This document shows, one piece after another, positions 10,617-22,049 of a stretch of 64,000 nt of DNA. The DNA comes from Meconema thalassinum (Eukaryota > Arthropoda > Insecta > Orthoptera > Tettigoniidae). The position numbers were made by a program, and so were the translations under genes. Positions within the stretch are counted from its first letter, which is position 1; each line of letters opens with the position of its first letter. The notes under the pieces were generated by a model, which did not search any database, was not told the DNA's origin, and was given only the letters and a program-made list of their open reading frames with translations. The stretch spans positions 17,892,716-17,956,715 of the forward strand of contig OX336392.1 of the NCBI GenBank assembly GCA_946902985.2. Reading direction: 5' to 3'.

Positions 10617-11255
10617 CGGGGACACCAAGAGCCCGCCGATGAGCCAGCTTGGTGTCCTAGGCGAAACCCCACACAAGACACGGCACAAACCTAGAAGAAT
10701 TGCTGAGTTTTAATTCACCGGCAGTGAAAGCCAATATACCATCTTTTTGGAAGCCTTCATAGGGAGGTTATGGCTGCTTGAGCTTTTAGTTCTCGCAGTC
10801 AAGTAGTGCAGTTGCACTGTATATCAAGGGAGGTAGCGCGCAGTTCGTTACTCCTGTGGGGGTCCGGACGGGGACACCAAGAGCCCGCCGATGAGCCAGC
10901 TTGGTGTCCTAGGCGAAACCCCACACAAGACACGGCACAAACCTAGAAGAATTGCTGAGTTTTAATTCACTGGCCGTGAAAGACAAATACACCACCATTT
11001 TGGAAGCCTTCATAGGGAGGTTATGGCAGCTTGAGCTTTTAGTTCTCGCAGTCAAGTGGTGCAGTTGCACCTTATATAAAGGGAGGTGGCGCGCAGTTCG
11101 CTACTCCAGTGGGGGTCCGGGCGGGGACACCAAGAGCCCGCCGAGGAGCCAGCTTGGTGTCCTAGGCGAAACCCCACACAAGACACGGCACAAACCTAGA
11201 AGAATTGCTGAGATTTAATTCACCGGCCGTGAAAGCCAATATACCATCTTTATTA
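10617..11255 (+). repeat. 252-bp tandem repeat, about 2.6 units, promoter-like
   Basis: The motif ggggacaccaagagcccgcc recurs at 10619, 10871 and 11124, giving periods of 252 and 253. Each complete unit has an A/T core (ctgtatatcaaggg in unit 1, ccttatataaaggg in unit 2), then about 20 bp later gcgcgcagttcg and a conserved 'ttggtgtcctaggcg'. The latter resembles a retrotransposon primer-binding site (TGGTGTCC). Units could be tandem promoter monomers or LTR plus short internal region (TRIM-like). Open frames here are incidental. Confidence 0.85.
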
Positions 11256-11399
11256 GTTCATATGTTTGAGTAAGAATGACTATCTTTGTGATGATGTTAC
11301 TGTGAAAATAGAATCGAGGAAAATTGAGTCTTCAAAGATAAGAGTTTGGGCAAGGAATAACTTGAATTCATTCAACACTTCATGTGTCAACTCGACGTT

Positions 11400-11735
11400 T
11401 TTCTTACTCGCCTCCTCCTCCTAGAAATATATGCTTCCCCCAGGGGCTCACATATAGTGGGACGTGGGATGGTGACCACGGGACCCAAGCTGAGTCCGGC
11501 ATTGCTTCCACTTACTTGTGCCGGGCTCCTCTCCGTCGTTTTTCATGTCGACCTCCCTTGGTCAACTCTTGTTCTTTTCCTACCCCGACGGTATTAGGGT
11601 ATCCGAGGCCTAGGGAGTCTTTCACTTTCCCGTCTTAATTGGCCCTTGTCTCATCTTTCGGTGATCCCTCCTTCTTCGAGGGGTCAGACCTCTTGTTTTC
11701 TTTTCATTATATTTCCTTTTCTCTTTAAGATTCCC
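11400..11735 (+). repeat. Retroposon RA copy 2 (3'-truncated)
   Basis: Closely matches positions about 105-385 of RA copy 1, with scattered substitutions and the same order of landmarks. It stops matching near 11735, before the RA tail, and merges into unrelated sequence and a minisatellite. Confidence 0.75.
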
Positions 11736-11815
11736 GCACCGTTTTTGATGTGTAACATCTTTCCGCTCGGTTGCTGGATAGTTTTGAAAATTGGGGACGG
11801 AAGTGGATCGGAACG

Positions 11816-12085
11816 ATCGAGCTGGCAGTGGTGGATCAAACGGAAGTATGCACTGCCCGCTCGATCGATCAAACGGAAGTGTACTAGCTGGCAGTGGTGG
11901 ACAACGGAAGTATGCACTGCCCGCTCGATCGATCAAACGGAAGTGTACTAGCTGACAGTGGTGGACAATGGAAGTATGCACTGCCCGCTCGATCGATCGA
12001 ATGGAAGTGTGCCCTAGCTGGCAGTGGTGGATCGAACGGAAGTATAAGACGCACTGCCAACTCGATCGATCCCTCCAGCTGGTAC
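11816..12085 (+). repeat. 64-66-bp minisatellite, about 4 units
   Basis: The motif gctggcagtggtgga (or gctgacagtg) recurs at 11821, 11887, 11951 and 12017, each followed by ggaagta(t) and ctcgatcgatc. Periods of 66, 64 and 66 are not all multiples of three. Long frames open on both strands here, including a 197-codon minus-strand frame, are therefore by-products of the repeat. Confidence 0.9.
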
Positions 12086-12249
12086 TGGTAAGAGAAACAA
12101 TCAGCGCGCGGTGTCGAAAATTGATACCATGACGCACTCTCGGCCATGTGGAATGTATATGACATACTGAACGGAAAACGCTCATGCGAACTCGGGTGTC
12201 AAGTGGTTTAAACAAATGACATGGTACATGTTCGAAGTCTTCGTATCAG

Positions 12250-12493
12250 GTCTGGCTGCGTGGCTCAGGGGTAACGTTCTCGCTTGCTGAGCCCAAGGTT
12301 GCAGGTTCGAAACCTGGCGCAGTCAGCTGGCATTTGAGGGTGCGCAGATGCGAGGGAGCCGTGTCAGTACATTTACTGGCACGTTAAAGATCCCCTTCGG
12401 GGCAAAATTCCGGCACCCCGGCGTCTCTAAAAGCCAGGGTAGTTAAAAGGGACGTAAACCAATAACATTATTATTATTATTATTATTATTATC
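12250..12493 (+). mobile_element. SINE-C copy with (ATT)n tail
   Basis: The head has ggctgcgtggctcaggggtaacg (A box) and ggttcgaaacc (B-box variant). The body includes acgttaaagatccccttcgg and ends gggacgtaaaccaataac(att)n. A minus-strand copy lies at 8260-8460. Confidence 0.75.
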
Positions 12494-12702
12494 TTCGTAT
12501 CAGTATTTAAATGGTAAAATTCCTTAATATCAAACATTTTAAGTAGTCGGCATTGCATTGGCATAAGGCATTTTAAACTCATTGTCACTCAGGTACATTA
12601 TCGAAACAAGCAAAATATAAATGAAACTTAATTCCGTAATGCAGTATTATTGGAACGTGGAAGTAAGTCACCATTTTGTGCACACTATTTGCGTAGTCGA
12701 AA

Positions 12703-12770
12703 TAGCCGTGGGGTTATTGCGTATGACTGTGAATCTAGAGATCTTGGGTTCGAATCCTGGACGGGGTAGA
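12703..12770 (+). mobile_element. tRNA-like head, SINE remnant
   Basis: A perfect B box ggttcgaatcc (12748-12758) lies about 45 bp after an A-box-like segment. No acceptor stem pairs and no tail is visible, so it is probably a 3'-truncated SINE. The rest of 12494-13240 holds nothing recognised. Confidence 0.35.
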
Positions 12771-13248
12771 TATTTTTGCTACCAGATTATCATTTTAAAC
12801 GACATTTATCATAACAATATGACTCATTTTAACAGAATCCATATGAAATTACGTGTTGGTCTGTGAATCAAGACGACCTGTTTATAAGGAACTTAAGGTT
12901 ATGAGCGGTGTCGCGTCTCTTAATCTAGTTGATCCATATCGTATTCTTTATTTAGGCTAGTGCTGGTTGAAGCTACAAATCATCTAATAAAATGAGTTCC
13001 GTATTATAATCTACAATATCTGTAAAACACTCCCTTTTACAATAGATTAATATTTGTGCCAATAATAGTATAAAATACCGGTGTATCAACAATTTCACGT
13101 GAGGTTTCTTCTATGTCAGATGTTACACATCATATGCGACTACTGTAAGGCTCGTAATTTTTTGTTTGTTTGTTAATTGGCTCCCCGTCTATCTAAATTC
13201 TATTTAGCGATTTGTTTGTATCTATACTCAATTTTGTAGGTGTTTTCA

Positions 13249-13590
13249 GTCTCCGTTGCATTTTATAAGTCTTTTCGATCTACAGTGAATTGCATTTTGC
13301 GAGTGTTTTCAACCTCAATTGCATTTTGTAAGGATTGCCAATTTAAATTGCTTTTTAGTAAGTCTTTCAATATAGGGGATGGGACTTTTGTGAGTATTTT
13401 GAATTTCAATTGCATTTTGTATTTTCAACCTAAACCGCTTTTTGCAAGTATTTTCAATCTAAATTGAATTTTGTATAGTGGGCATTTTGCTAGTATTTGG
13501 ATTCTCAATTGCATTTTGTGGGTATTTTGAATCTAAATTACATTTTGTAAGTATTTTCGATCTTAATTGCATTTTGTAAGTATTGTCCAT
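13249..13590 (+). repeat. Minisatellite array, left part
   Basis: Degenerate repeats of a roughly 30-60 bp unit built on 'cattttgtaagtattttcaatctcaattg'. The array is broken at 13590 by a LINE and continues at 18358, so both halves were one array before the insertion. Confidence 0.8.
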
Positions 13591-14149
13591 AGGCAAGAAA
13601 CTGAGAGACATGATAAAAGGAATGTGTATGGAGTGCTACAGTAGTGTGAAGACTAGCGTCGGGACATCGGAATGGTTAAAAATTGACACTGGACTAAAGC
13701 AAGGGAGTGTGTTGTCACCATTATTGTTGGTAATGGTGATGGATGACATCATGAAGGCAGCAATGAAAGACTAGAGTAGGGCAAATATGAAGGTAATGTT
13801 GTTTGCAGACGACGTTGTGATTTGGGGCGAGGATGAGATGGAGGTACAAGAACCGTTAGAAGTAATAAATGAAAAGATTGAGCAATGGAGATTGAAGATA
13901 AATGTGGAGAAGAGTAAAACAGTGGTGATGAGTAGAGATAAGAAAGAAGGAAAAGGAGTAATCAAAGTAGGAGATAAGGAATTGGAAGTAGTGAAACACT
14001 TCAAATTCTTGGGAAGTGAACTGACTGAAGATGGAAGACTACATTTGGAAATTGGCAGAAGAATACAACTCGGGAGTGCTTTCTACCAACAGGTACAGAG
14101 ACTAGTATGGAACAAGGATATACCAATTAAGGGTAGAGAAGTTATGTAC
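13591..14149 (+). pseudogene. LINE reverse transcriptase fragment, 5' half
   Basis: The encoded segment has the reverse transcriptase motif GLKQGSVLSPLL and, after an in-frame stop near 13772, the catalytic motif FADD in MLFADDVVIWGE, then the thumb-region LGSEL. It is 5'-truncated. It lies directly after TGTCCAT (13584-13590), which recurs after the 3' tail (18351-18357) as a target duplication. The frame is interrupted at 14149 by the 3.73-kb element and resumes at 17885. The same family occurs on the minus strand at 47947-48662. It is an APE-type non-LTR element; the clade is not determined. Confidence 0.85.
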
Positions 14150-17100
14150 TGTGCCCAATCGGACACGGCAGACTGGCATCGAACTCGGGTCTTATCAGAG
14201 AAGACCAGGCCCATGATTCTGCCTAGAGTCGAACCATTGATCTCTGAGGGGGAACAGCTACAGGGAACCCGAAGAGCAATGAGTTGTATAATGACATATA
14301 ATCACAATAGCATGATTTCACGGCTAGAATGTGAATATCATAGCTGTTTAAGGGAATAATTGTTAGAAAATGCAGTCATATGTACATTTTGGAAGCATAG
14401 AAGTATGAAGGCAAGCCAGCTTGACGGTTGACTAATCGCAGCCAGCGGATGGGCGTGGATTCGTGACGCCAAAGGAACTCATTTCGTCTGGACCGCCACG
14501 ACAGCTCAAAGTTAATGACTCTGGGGTTCACCGATGGACAACGTTTGAGAATGGAGAGGGGGTAATTGTCCACAGAAATTAATTGATTGCAGCCAATTGG
14601 AGCATCGAAATGGAGTGAAATGTACACCCAGGTGAATATATTCTAGGAGAGATAATTTAGGAGTGGTTTCACGCCTAAATTAAAGCATATATCTTGAAAT
14701 AAGCCTGCGAACACAGAGCCTACGCGCGAGAGGAATGATTTGGAGACCCACACGAGGGGATTTACCATGGTGGCGTCATGACGCTATGGAAGAAGGCAAT
14801 TAATTGTAATTAATTGGCCGAAGCGATCGCTTGCACGCGAGTGATTATGGGACTTTCACACCTAGATAAACGAGGTGTATACGTCATTTTGAATGGAAAT
14901 GCATTATTTCAAGAAAGGAGTCGCACCCGTATGTCCTGTGGACTACGTTTTACGAGAAACCTTTATATAGGGGAAGCAGCGCAGACCAAGCCAGTTCTTC
15001 TTCAGTTGCTCTGCAGTTCGTCTTCAGTTCTTCTACAGTTCGTCTGACTCAACACATAAACTAAAACGCTGCCAGAAAGTGCGCGAAATGTTAGAGTATC
15101 GACGCTCGAGTATATATGAAGAACAATGGAAGCGCATCATACAGCTTCTTAATAGTAATCATGAATCGCGTAAGATTTAATCTACAGCAGATATTTATCC
15201 ATTAGCATACGCAAGTATAGTTCGCCTCAGCGTAGGATCAAGTTAGGATATTTTTGAACAGTGAACATACCAGGAGGTATTGTCATAGTTATAAATGACG
15301 CAGTATCGTCAGGATCACTACAATTATGGGAACCGGGAAGGCATCACAAGTAATCATGACGGTGAAATGAACAGTATTGAAGGTGACGAGAATCGAACGC
15401 ATGCACACGCAAGATAGACTTTCACGGAGACCAGCGGTTGTCGTAGCTGCATCGCATCTCTGAGGTCAGGCGTTAGGAGGAGTCCAATTAAGGATCCACA
15501 TGTGAAATAGTGCGAAAAGAGTATATAAGTTTTATTACAGTGATTTCAAAAGTGTTTATGTGTATTGTGAAAAATATGTATTGTGTTAAAGTGAGAAAAG
15601 CCACTGATAAAAATGTGATTATCATGTGTGAATTATGTGATAGCATGTGTCGTGTGAGATATAGCATGATGGCTTAAACCAAGCATCATGGTAGGTTCGT
15701 GGCTGGTGTGCTGGAATAATCCAGCGAAAATGAAAAGTGAGTACAAATTTACAATGTTAATCTAATTAGATAGTTCACCATACAACGAAGCATCACTTTA
15801 AGACTAAGATGTAACAGTCACTTATGTACGAGCTTTCACCACTCGTATTTTGGTAGAATATGGCTTGGAGGGTGATTTGGTTAGGGCCATTCAGGCCTAA
15901 GATAGTGATGAATGTAACGGTAACGTTAAATGATAATAATAATAATAATGATCTGGGGTCGGTAACAGTAATAAGTAAAGTAATAGGCATTTCTGGCCTA
16001 AAGAACGTTCAAAGTGTGTCATGCCTAATATAAAGATACTGTATTTGGTAAACAGTAAGAAAGTAATATAAAATATATCGAGATACGAGAATTTTTCAGC
16101 GTCAGTGAAGTGTTGAATGAATATTTGATATGGTCAATTCTTAGGAGTGTATTTGAGAACCATTAAAGTAATGTAAGCCAGTAATTTTATACTTGTTTTC
16201 GGAGCTATTTAAAGCTTTGGCTTAAGAGTAATTGCAGAGAGGACGTGAGTGCTTTAATAATTGAGTCATCTATGAGAAGTATTGTTTGAGCCGCATATAG
16301 CGAGCAATGTAACGTAGAATCAAGTGATTTACGTCAATAAAGTTGCGGGGACCACTCTTAACATAGCTTGCACGTTAGGTGAAAGGTTGGCTAATCTACG
16401 AGATAGTATTGCCGTTGTAGCATACTTATATTATTCGCAGCGAATTGGAACGGAGCTTGTCTGTATCCATCGCTTGCAGGAATATTGCCACGAGGGATGC
16501 TCTTCGAGACCCCGTGAGCTCATGTATTAATTGATCTGCCCTGAGAGGAGAATCATGTTCGTCGTATAGGAAACGCAGATTTCCTTATTATTGTAGGCAG
16601 CTACTGATGAGAAATCTTGTATTCTCAATCGTGATGCGCGCCCGAAGCCACTAGTAATCGCCACAGAACGGCAAGGCTATTACAGGATCCATCCCCAGCC
16701 ATGAATGTTAATTAGGAGCCGAGTTGAGCCCATTACGCTATAAATATAGGTGGTAAATAATTAGTATGACTCAATTACTAGAGACAACACTCAGCGTAAC
16801 TCCATTGTATTGCAATTGTAAACAAAGTTGACCTTGCTAGCAGCCAGAGGGGTGTGGTAGGTATGCCACGAGGACGGCGGCCATCTTGCTCGGCCAGCTG
16901 GAACTAATTTTATGGCCTGCTTGAAAGGGAGGTCTGTTGACCTGGTCCCTTTATTTTGGAAGCATAGTGGGACACTGAAGAATCTCGATATTTCGGAGTG
17001 TAATTAAGATATGATTGCTGTGATGATGCCAATTGAATTAAATGATGTGTTTCAACACACATACCTGGTCGGATCATTGTGATCGGATAATATTTGGCCC

Positions 17101-17880
17101 AGTTATTCTCTGAGGAGGAACGCTGAACCAAATAAATGTAGGCATCTTTTTAAAGTGCATTTTTGCCCAGTTCACACTAATTTATGCAGACGGGTAGGTG
17201 ATTTCAATAACATGACACGTTTGTAACGATAATAATTTCGACCAGACCCAGAAAATCTTTGTATGGTGAAACTATAAACATTTCTATCCATGTGCATTTT
17301 GGAAGGGAAAACGTACCACTTTAGCGTTTCATATTGATGGGAAAAAGGAAGACGATTCACACGACACAACATTTATTAATTAAGGAATAAGATAATGAAT
17401 TTATGTTAATGAAAGTAAATGCCCGTGAAAAACGGATTACTGTTTAATTATTACAGAATTGATGCCATTTAAAAGTGATATTGTGACGTTTGTGTTGTGA
17501 TACTCCAGTTTGTAAAATTGTGCCACGGGAAGAACACTATGGATACTCGTGGATGTCTGAAAGTATCAATGAGAGGATGCTAGAAATATATTTGAGTGCA
17601 GTGAAGCACTAATTGATTAGAGACTCACAAATAACCTTGATTTTCATTGTGGGAATTTAATGTAAATTATCCTTTGTTTGTATTTTGTTGTATAGCCATG
17701 ACTTTATATCAGTAAATGTTTTATTTAGGAATATGTTGTTTCTTTCATGTAGAGTAGTTACCTGACAGACTCAAATCCTGAGCATGTGGTCGTATGGTGG
17801 GCAGGAACGTCCCATACCTCGAAAGACCGTGAGTTAGCTGGGATACGAACACATGTTCCATATGATGACAATTGGGTACA
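14150..17880. mobile_element. 3.73-kb TGT...ACA element inserted in LINE
   Basis: The edges are exact. The LINE frame stops after GTAC (14146-14149), and the copy begins TGTGCCCAAT and ends ATTGGGTACA at 17880. GTAC repeats at 17881-17884, and the LINE frame then continues without a missing or extra codon. Termini are 9/10 inverted. TG...CA ends and a 4-bp target duplication fit a solo LTR or LTR-element derivative. A TATA-like tttatatagg at about 14962 is followed by cagttcttcttcagt repeats. No direct terminal repeats and no transposase or pol frame were found. Strand cannot be set, although the TATA-like signal points to +. Confidence 0.8.
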
Positions 17881-17884
17881 GTAC

Positions 17885-18350
17885 AAAGCATATTATGTTC
17901 CTATAATGACATATGCAGCAGAAACTTGGACAATGACTAAGAGGGATGAGAGCAAAGTACAGGCAGCTGAAATTAGATTCCCGAGATGTAAGGTCCAGAA
18001 AAATGAGGAGGGACAGAGTGAGAAATGAAGATATACGGAAAGAACTGGGAGTACAGAAACTAAATGACAAACTGGAGCAAAACAGATTGAGATGGTTTGG
18101 ACATGTCAAACGGATGAATGAAGTAAGGCTACCAAGACGAGCACTGGAACGACGGATGACAGGGAAGAGCGGACGAGGAAGACCAAGAATGCGTTGGATG
18201 GACTCGGTGGAGAATAGTATTAGAAAACGGAACATGGATTGGAACACTGTGTCGGAAGAGAAATGGTGGAACGACAGAACAAAATGGAGAGGAACCATAT
18301 TTGCCCCCACCCAGTGTCAGCTGGAAAAGGGGAAATGAAGATGATGATGA
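17885..18350 (+). pseudogene. LINE C-terminal fragment, 3' half
   Basis: It continues the frame broken at 14149, with motif YAAETWT and then, after a frameshift near 17990, RNRLRWFGHVKRMNE and GRGRPRMRWMDSV, the usual C-terminal signature of these elements. It ends in gatgatgatga followed by the duplicated TGTCCAT. A parallel copy at 47971-48429 (minus) shows the same end and tail. Confidence 0.85.
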
Positions 18351-18357
18351 TGTCCAT

Positions 18358-18535
18358 CCAATTGAGTAGTTTGAATCTACCGTGCATTTTGTAAGCATTT
18401 TCAATTTCAATTGCAAGTTGTAAGTATTTTGAACCTCAATTGCATTTTGTACGTTTTTTGAACCTAACCTACATTTTGTGCGTTTTTTTTTTCAATCTAT
18501 TCCTTTTTGTAAGTATTTTCCTTCTCACTTAATTT
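18358..18535 (+). repeat. Minisatellite array, right part
   Basis: The repeat 'cattttgtaagtattttcaatttcaattgc' continues here after the LINE and becomes T-rich and degenerate toward 18530. Confidence 0.75.
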
Positions 18536-18652
18536 TCGTTCTGGTTTACACTTCATTGTCATTTTCGCTATTACCCAGACCATTAGGGGCCGATAACCTA
18601 GATGTTAGTCCCCTTAAAACAACAATTATCATCATTATCAGCATCAAATGTA
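18536..18652 (+). repeat. Retroposon RA 3' end (5'-truncated)
   Basis: Only the terminal part is present: cattaggggccgataacctagatgttag(t)ccccttaaaacaacaa followed by tatcatcattatcagcatc, a degenerate (ATC)n tail. Severe 5' truncation is typical of target-primed reverse transcription. Confidence 0.75.
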
Positions 18653-18849
18653 TGCTACATAATGTTCGAGACCTTAATTCAACAGACAGCAGTTAACGAC
18701 CCTAAATGAGCTGCCTGTTAGCTTATTGACCCATCTGATTTGTGCTCTTGCCAGACGCGTGTACTAGATTATATAACAGCTGCCAAATAAAGCACTGCAG
18801 AATGTACAGTCACCTACACAGAAAAATGAACGTTCTCTAGAAAGCCGTG

Positions 18850-19205
18850 TTGGTTGGTTGGTTGGTTGGTTCCTCAGTTTAGGGGCTGCGACAAGGCGGT
18901 CATGTAGCCCCGTGTACTTTGGATGTGTGTAGAATCTGTCTGATAACCGGTGTTAATTTTGATGACTGTATTAGTGTGTGTTATCTGTTTTTTAATTCAA
19001 GTAAGGACTTCAGACTATTGAATTTTTCAAATAGTTCCTACTTTTGCCGCCAAACGCCACCGTCAACGACTACTAGTTCAGAACTTAGCTACCTGACTGC
19101 ACCGCAGTCGACTCTTGGCAACGAACGTAGCAACCTAAGAGCGTTGTTTTTTAACCTATACAATTTAGTTTCACACAAGTGTAATTAGTGGAAGGTTCTT
19201 TAACA
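18850..19205 (-). mobile_element. SINE-A 3' half (minus strand) with (GGTT)n
   Basis: The reverse complement matches 39880-40127: (AACC)n tail, 'ccctaaact', 'ggggct', 'cacacccaaagta', 'acaccggtt..cagacagattctacaca', then 'gtaggaactactt'. The tRNA head is missing. Confidence 0.65.
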
Positions 19206-19939
19206 TCTGAATATGTGGGGAAACCTGTAGCCTTGTAATTTTGTAGGTTGAGTGAAAAAACACTTAACCTTACTCTGTATCTAAACTGATGCACGTCATA
19301 TTACACGCATACGAATGAATGTATGTTGAATGGTCATCAATTATGGGAGGAGACACAACACACAACGCAAAAGTCACATTCAAGAACGAATAGTGGGGTT
19401 TTACGTTCCTGTAACCATGGCATGAATATAAACAAACATTTCGAAATGACATTTTCACAGCCATGGCAATTATACCTCCACAGACACTAAACGTATCAAA
19501 GTGTGAAACTTATATAAAAAGCTTAAAATACGAGGAGCTCAAAGTCAAAGACTGTTCACCAAGTCACGGTCACCTGATACAGAATGAGAAGTACATATGC
19601 GGAATATTTCCTTGTGTGCTTAACACCAGTAACGACCCCTATATAACCACCGAAAATCCCCAGGGACTCTTGCATCCAGTCGGCTTTCTAATGTAACATG
19701 ATAATAATGATATCTCAGCACGGGCAGTGCGTGTGCGAGTATTATTCTGAGCAACTCAACTGGAAGACGTGCAGCAACTTCCCTGGTCAGCACAGGAGTT
19801 CAGCATATTACCAACTACGCAAGAGTTGAGGGTGGACGAGTCGCCGGGTCACTTGTCAGCATAAGGCCTGGGGTGGGGCTGGTGTGTCTTGGACGAATGC
19901 AACTACGAGACAGCGCTCACCAGGTCTACGTCGAACGCG
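19206..19939. other. Unassigned, with SINE-A head scrap
   Basis: A 77-codon frame (19463-19696) has no recognised motif. The segment 'ttctaatgtaacatgataataatga' (about 19686) recurs at 28505, so it is a dispersed repeat scrap. At 19790-19823 'ggagttcagcatattaccaactacgc' is an eroded minus-strand SINE-A head. Confidence 0.35.
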
Positions 19940-20068
19940 GTGTTTGCGGATGGAACGTTGGAACTTTGATAGAGCGTTTCAACGAAATCTAACCCAGAAA
20001 TTTAGCTTTACCCATGTTTAGTTAGTGGAAGGATCTTTTACATGCCATAAATCTATGATATGGGACCG
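19940..20068 (-). mobile_element. SINE-A fragment (minus strand)
   Basis: Matches the SINE-A body at 28215-28345 almost base for base (gaacgttggaactttgatagagcgtttcaacgaaatctaac...catgccataaatctatga). Its head is replaced by the SINE that follows. Confidence 0.65.
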
Positions 20069-20069
20069 C

Positions 20070-20300
20070 TCGGTACGTGCAGGATGTTGTTAGACGCGTT
20101 CTTTTGTCGCAGGCATCGGGAGAGCGTGTGTTCGATTCCCACCTCGGCCGTCCTGAAAATGGTTTTCGTGGTTTCCCATTTGTACAACCAGGCAAATGCC
20201 GGGACGGTTCCTTTCAATAGGTCCACGGCCGATTTCCTTCAAATATCCCTTCCCCGACCCGTCCTGAAAAGAAAAGTACATGGCCATTGGCTGCATTAAT
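20070..20300 (+). mobile_element. SINE-D copy
   Basis: B box gttcgattccc, then 'aaatggttttcgtggtttcccattt', 'ccaggcaaatgccgggacggt' and 'ggtccacggccgatttcctt'. The same body occurs at 27365-27545 and 51950-52270. Confidence 0.65.
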
Positions 20301-20317
20301 AAAATAATTATTAACAA

Positions 20318-21740
20318 GAAGTTCCGTGACGAACTATACAGCCTACTTTTCATGCCAATGATTAATCTACTGTATATGAACCTATCTAGAATAATGACGA
20401 AATTAAGTTCGTAATATCGAAATGTATAATTAGTTCGAAATATACCTGGTATAATGTAGCCTAATAGAGCACTACAGTTGGCAGCCCTGGAGAGTGAATG
20501 TATTCTTAGTTCCATCTCTTAAAGTACAGAATAAAAAATTTGGTTGAAGTCCAATGGACGTCACATGCAGTTAGACACTGGATCTATCAGCACGCGTAAA
20601 TGCATGTTGGCAACAATGTCATGCGTGTGATGGTCAGAAATAATCTGAAATAATATGATCTATTATTGTGCCAATTTTGACTGGAATCCATTAGTTAGTA
20701 TAGAAATTACACGCATTTTAAAATTGGACCTATCAGCAGGCTTAGAATCATGTTGGCAGCACTAACGTATATTAGGTACTCCAAATTAATCTAGAATGGC
20801 AGGTACTATTCGTGTGCCAAGTTTAGAGCTATTGGCTTGCATACCTTCTGATATATTGATATTAGGGTAACAAAAATGGAGACTGCATTTATTAACAGTT
20901 GGCAGCCCTGGTTGCTCTTAATAATACGCCTCATCATATCTGTTATAGTACACTTAGCACATACGAAATTTGGTTGAAATCCAAATGATAGTATTGAAGT
21001 TACATGTATTTAAAGTTGGACCTCTCAGCAGGCTTAGAATCATGTTGGTAGCACTGACGTATATAAGTTACTCCAATGTAATATAGAATGTCAGGTACTA
21101 TACGTGTGCATAGTTTAAAGCTGTCGGCTTGCATACTTTCTGATATATTGGTATTTGGATTTAAACAATTTGAGAGAGCAATTATTAACAATTGGCAGCC
21201 CTGGTGGCTCTTAAGAATACGCTCACTCATATCTGTTTATGTACACATACTACATACAAGATTTGGTTGAAATCCAATTGATAGTGTAGACGTTATATGC
21301 ATTTAAAAATTGGACTTATCAGAAGGTTTAAACTTATTTTGGCAACACTGTCATGTGTTGTCTCCAGGAAATTAAACTGAAATAGTATTATCTACATGTG
21401 TGCCAATTTTAGAATAGCTCCCATGCATACCTTTCAAGATATCCAACATGAAGCTCAAATTTCTATTGCGTTTTTTCAGCAGTTGGTAGCACTGACATCA
21501 TTTTCAAATATGGGCGTGAGATATTGCGGTATACATCTTTACTCATACTAAACTTGGTTTCGATTGCTGCAGCCGTTTAGGAGTTGATATGGGGGGACAC
21601 ACACACAGCCAGCCAGCCAGACAGACAGCCAGGCAGACAGACAGAAGGACAGACAGACAGACACACATTTTCCCGGACCGATCTCATAAGTCTACTTTTT
21701 CCTCATTTTTGCAAAATGTGAAAAGTAGGCTAAAAATGAT
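20318..21740 (+). mobile_element. Helentron-like element HT1
   Basis: The 5' end has gttccgtgacgaac then cagcctacttttca. The 3' end has (CAGA)n, ctcataagtctacttttt and the inverted ...gaaaagtaggctaaaaatgat, a terminal hairpin that is the subterminal complement of the 5' motif. Subterminal inverted repeats, a GTCY-type microsatellite and a 3' stem-loop are the known non-autonomous Helentron/DINE-1 plan. The interior consists of diverged tandem units ('tttggttgaaatccaa', 'ttggacctatcagcaggctta', 'ttggcagc.ctg') about 290 bp apart. No coding frame was found. Confidence 0.55.
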
Positions 21741-22049
21741 ATCTCAGTTGGTCAGAAGTATAATAATATTAACGTGGGCTTGAGCAAGTACTTAATATGC
21801 AAAGATCTGAAATCACTGATTTACAAATTAAAGAAATCCTAGTGTGGCCTCTTACATAACCCACCACAAGTTTTATTAATAATGAAAATACCACAATTAA
21901 CTCAAACAATATACAGTACATAAGTAGAATATAACTTGTGCAAGTTCATCCCTAACATGCATTCATACATTCCTTATTATCTAAACATTAATGCTCTTGT
22001 TCTTTTTCACATATTTTTCAAAACAGCCTCCTCTTACATAAAAAACACG
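21741..22049. other. Spacer between two Helentron-like elements
   Basis: AT-rich and without a recognised feature. Confidence 0.4.

Noticed and set aside
11622..12215. 197-codon minus-strand frame and several overlapping plus-strand frames
   Set aside because: They lie over RA and a 64-66-bp minisatellite. Periods are not multiples of three throughout and both strands are open, so this is repeat-driven.
21598..21664. Stand-alone (CAGA)n microsatellite
   Set aside because: It is the internal microsatellite of HT1, placed before its 3' hairpin.
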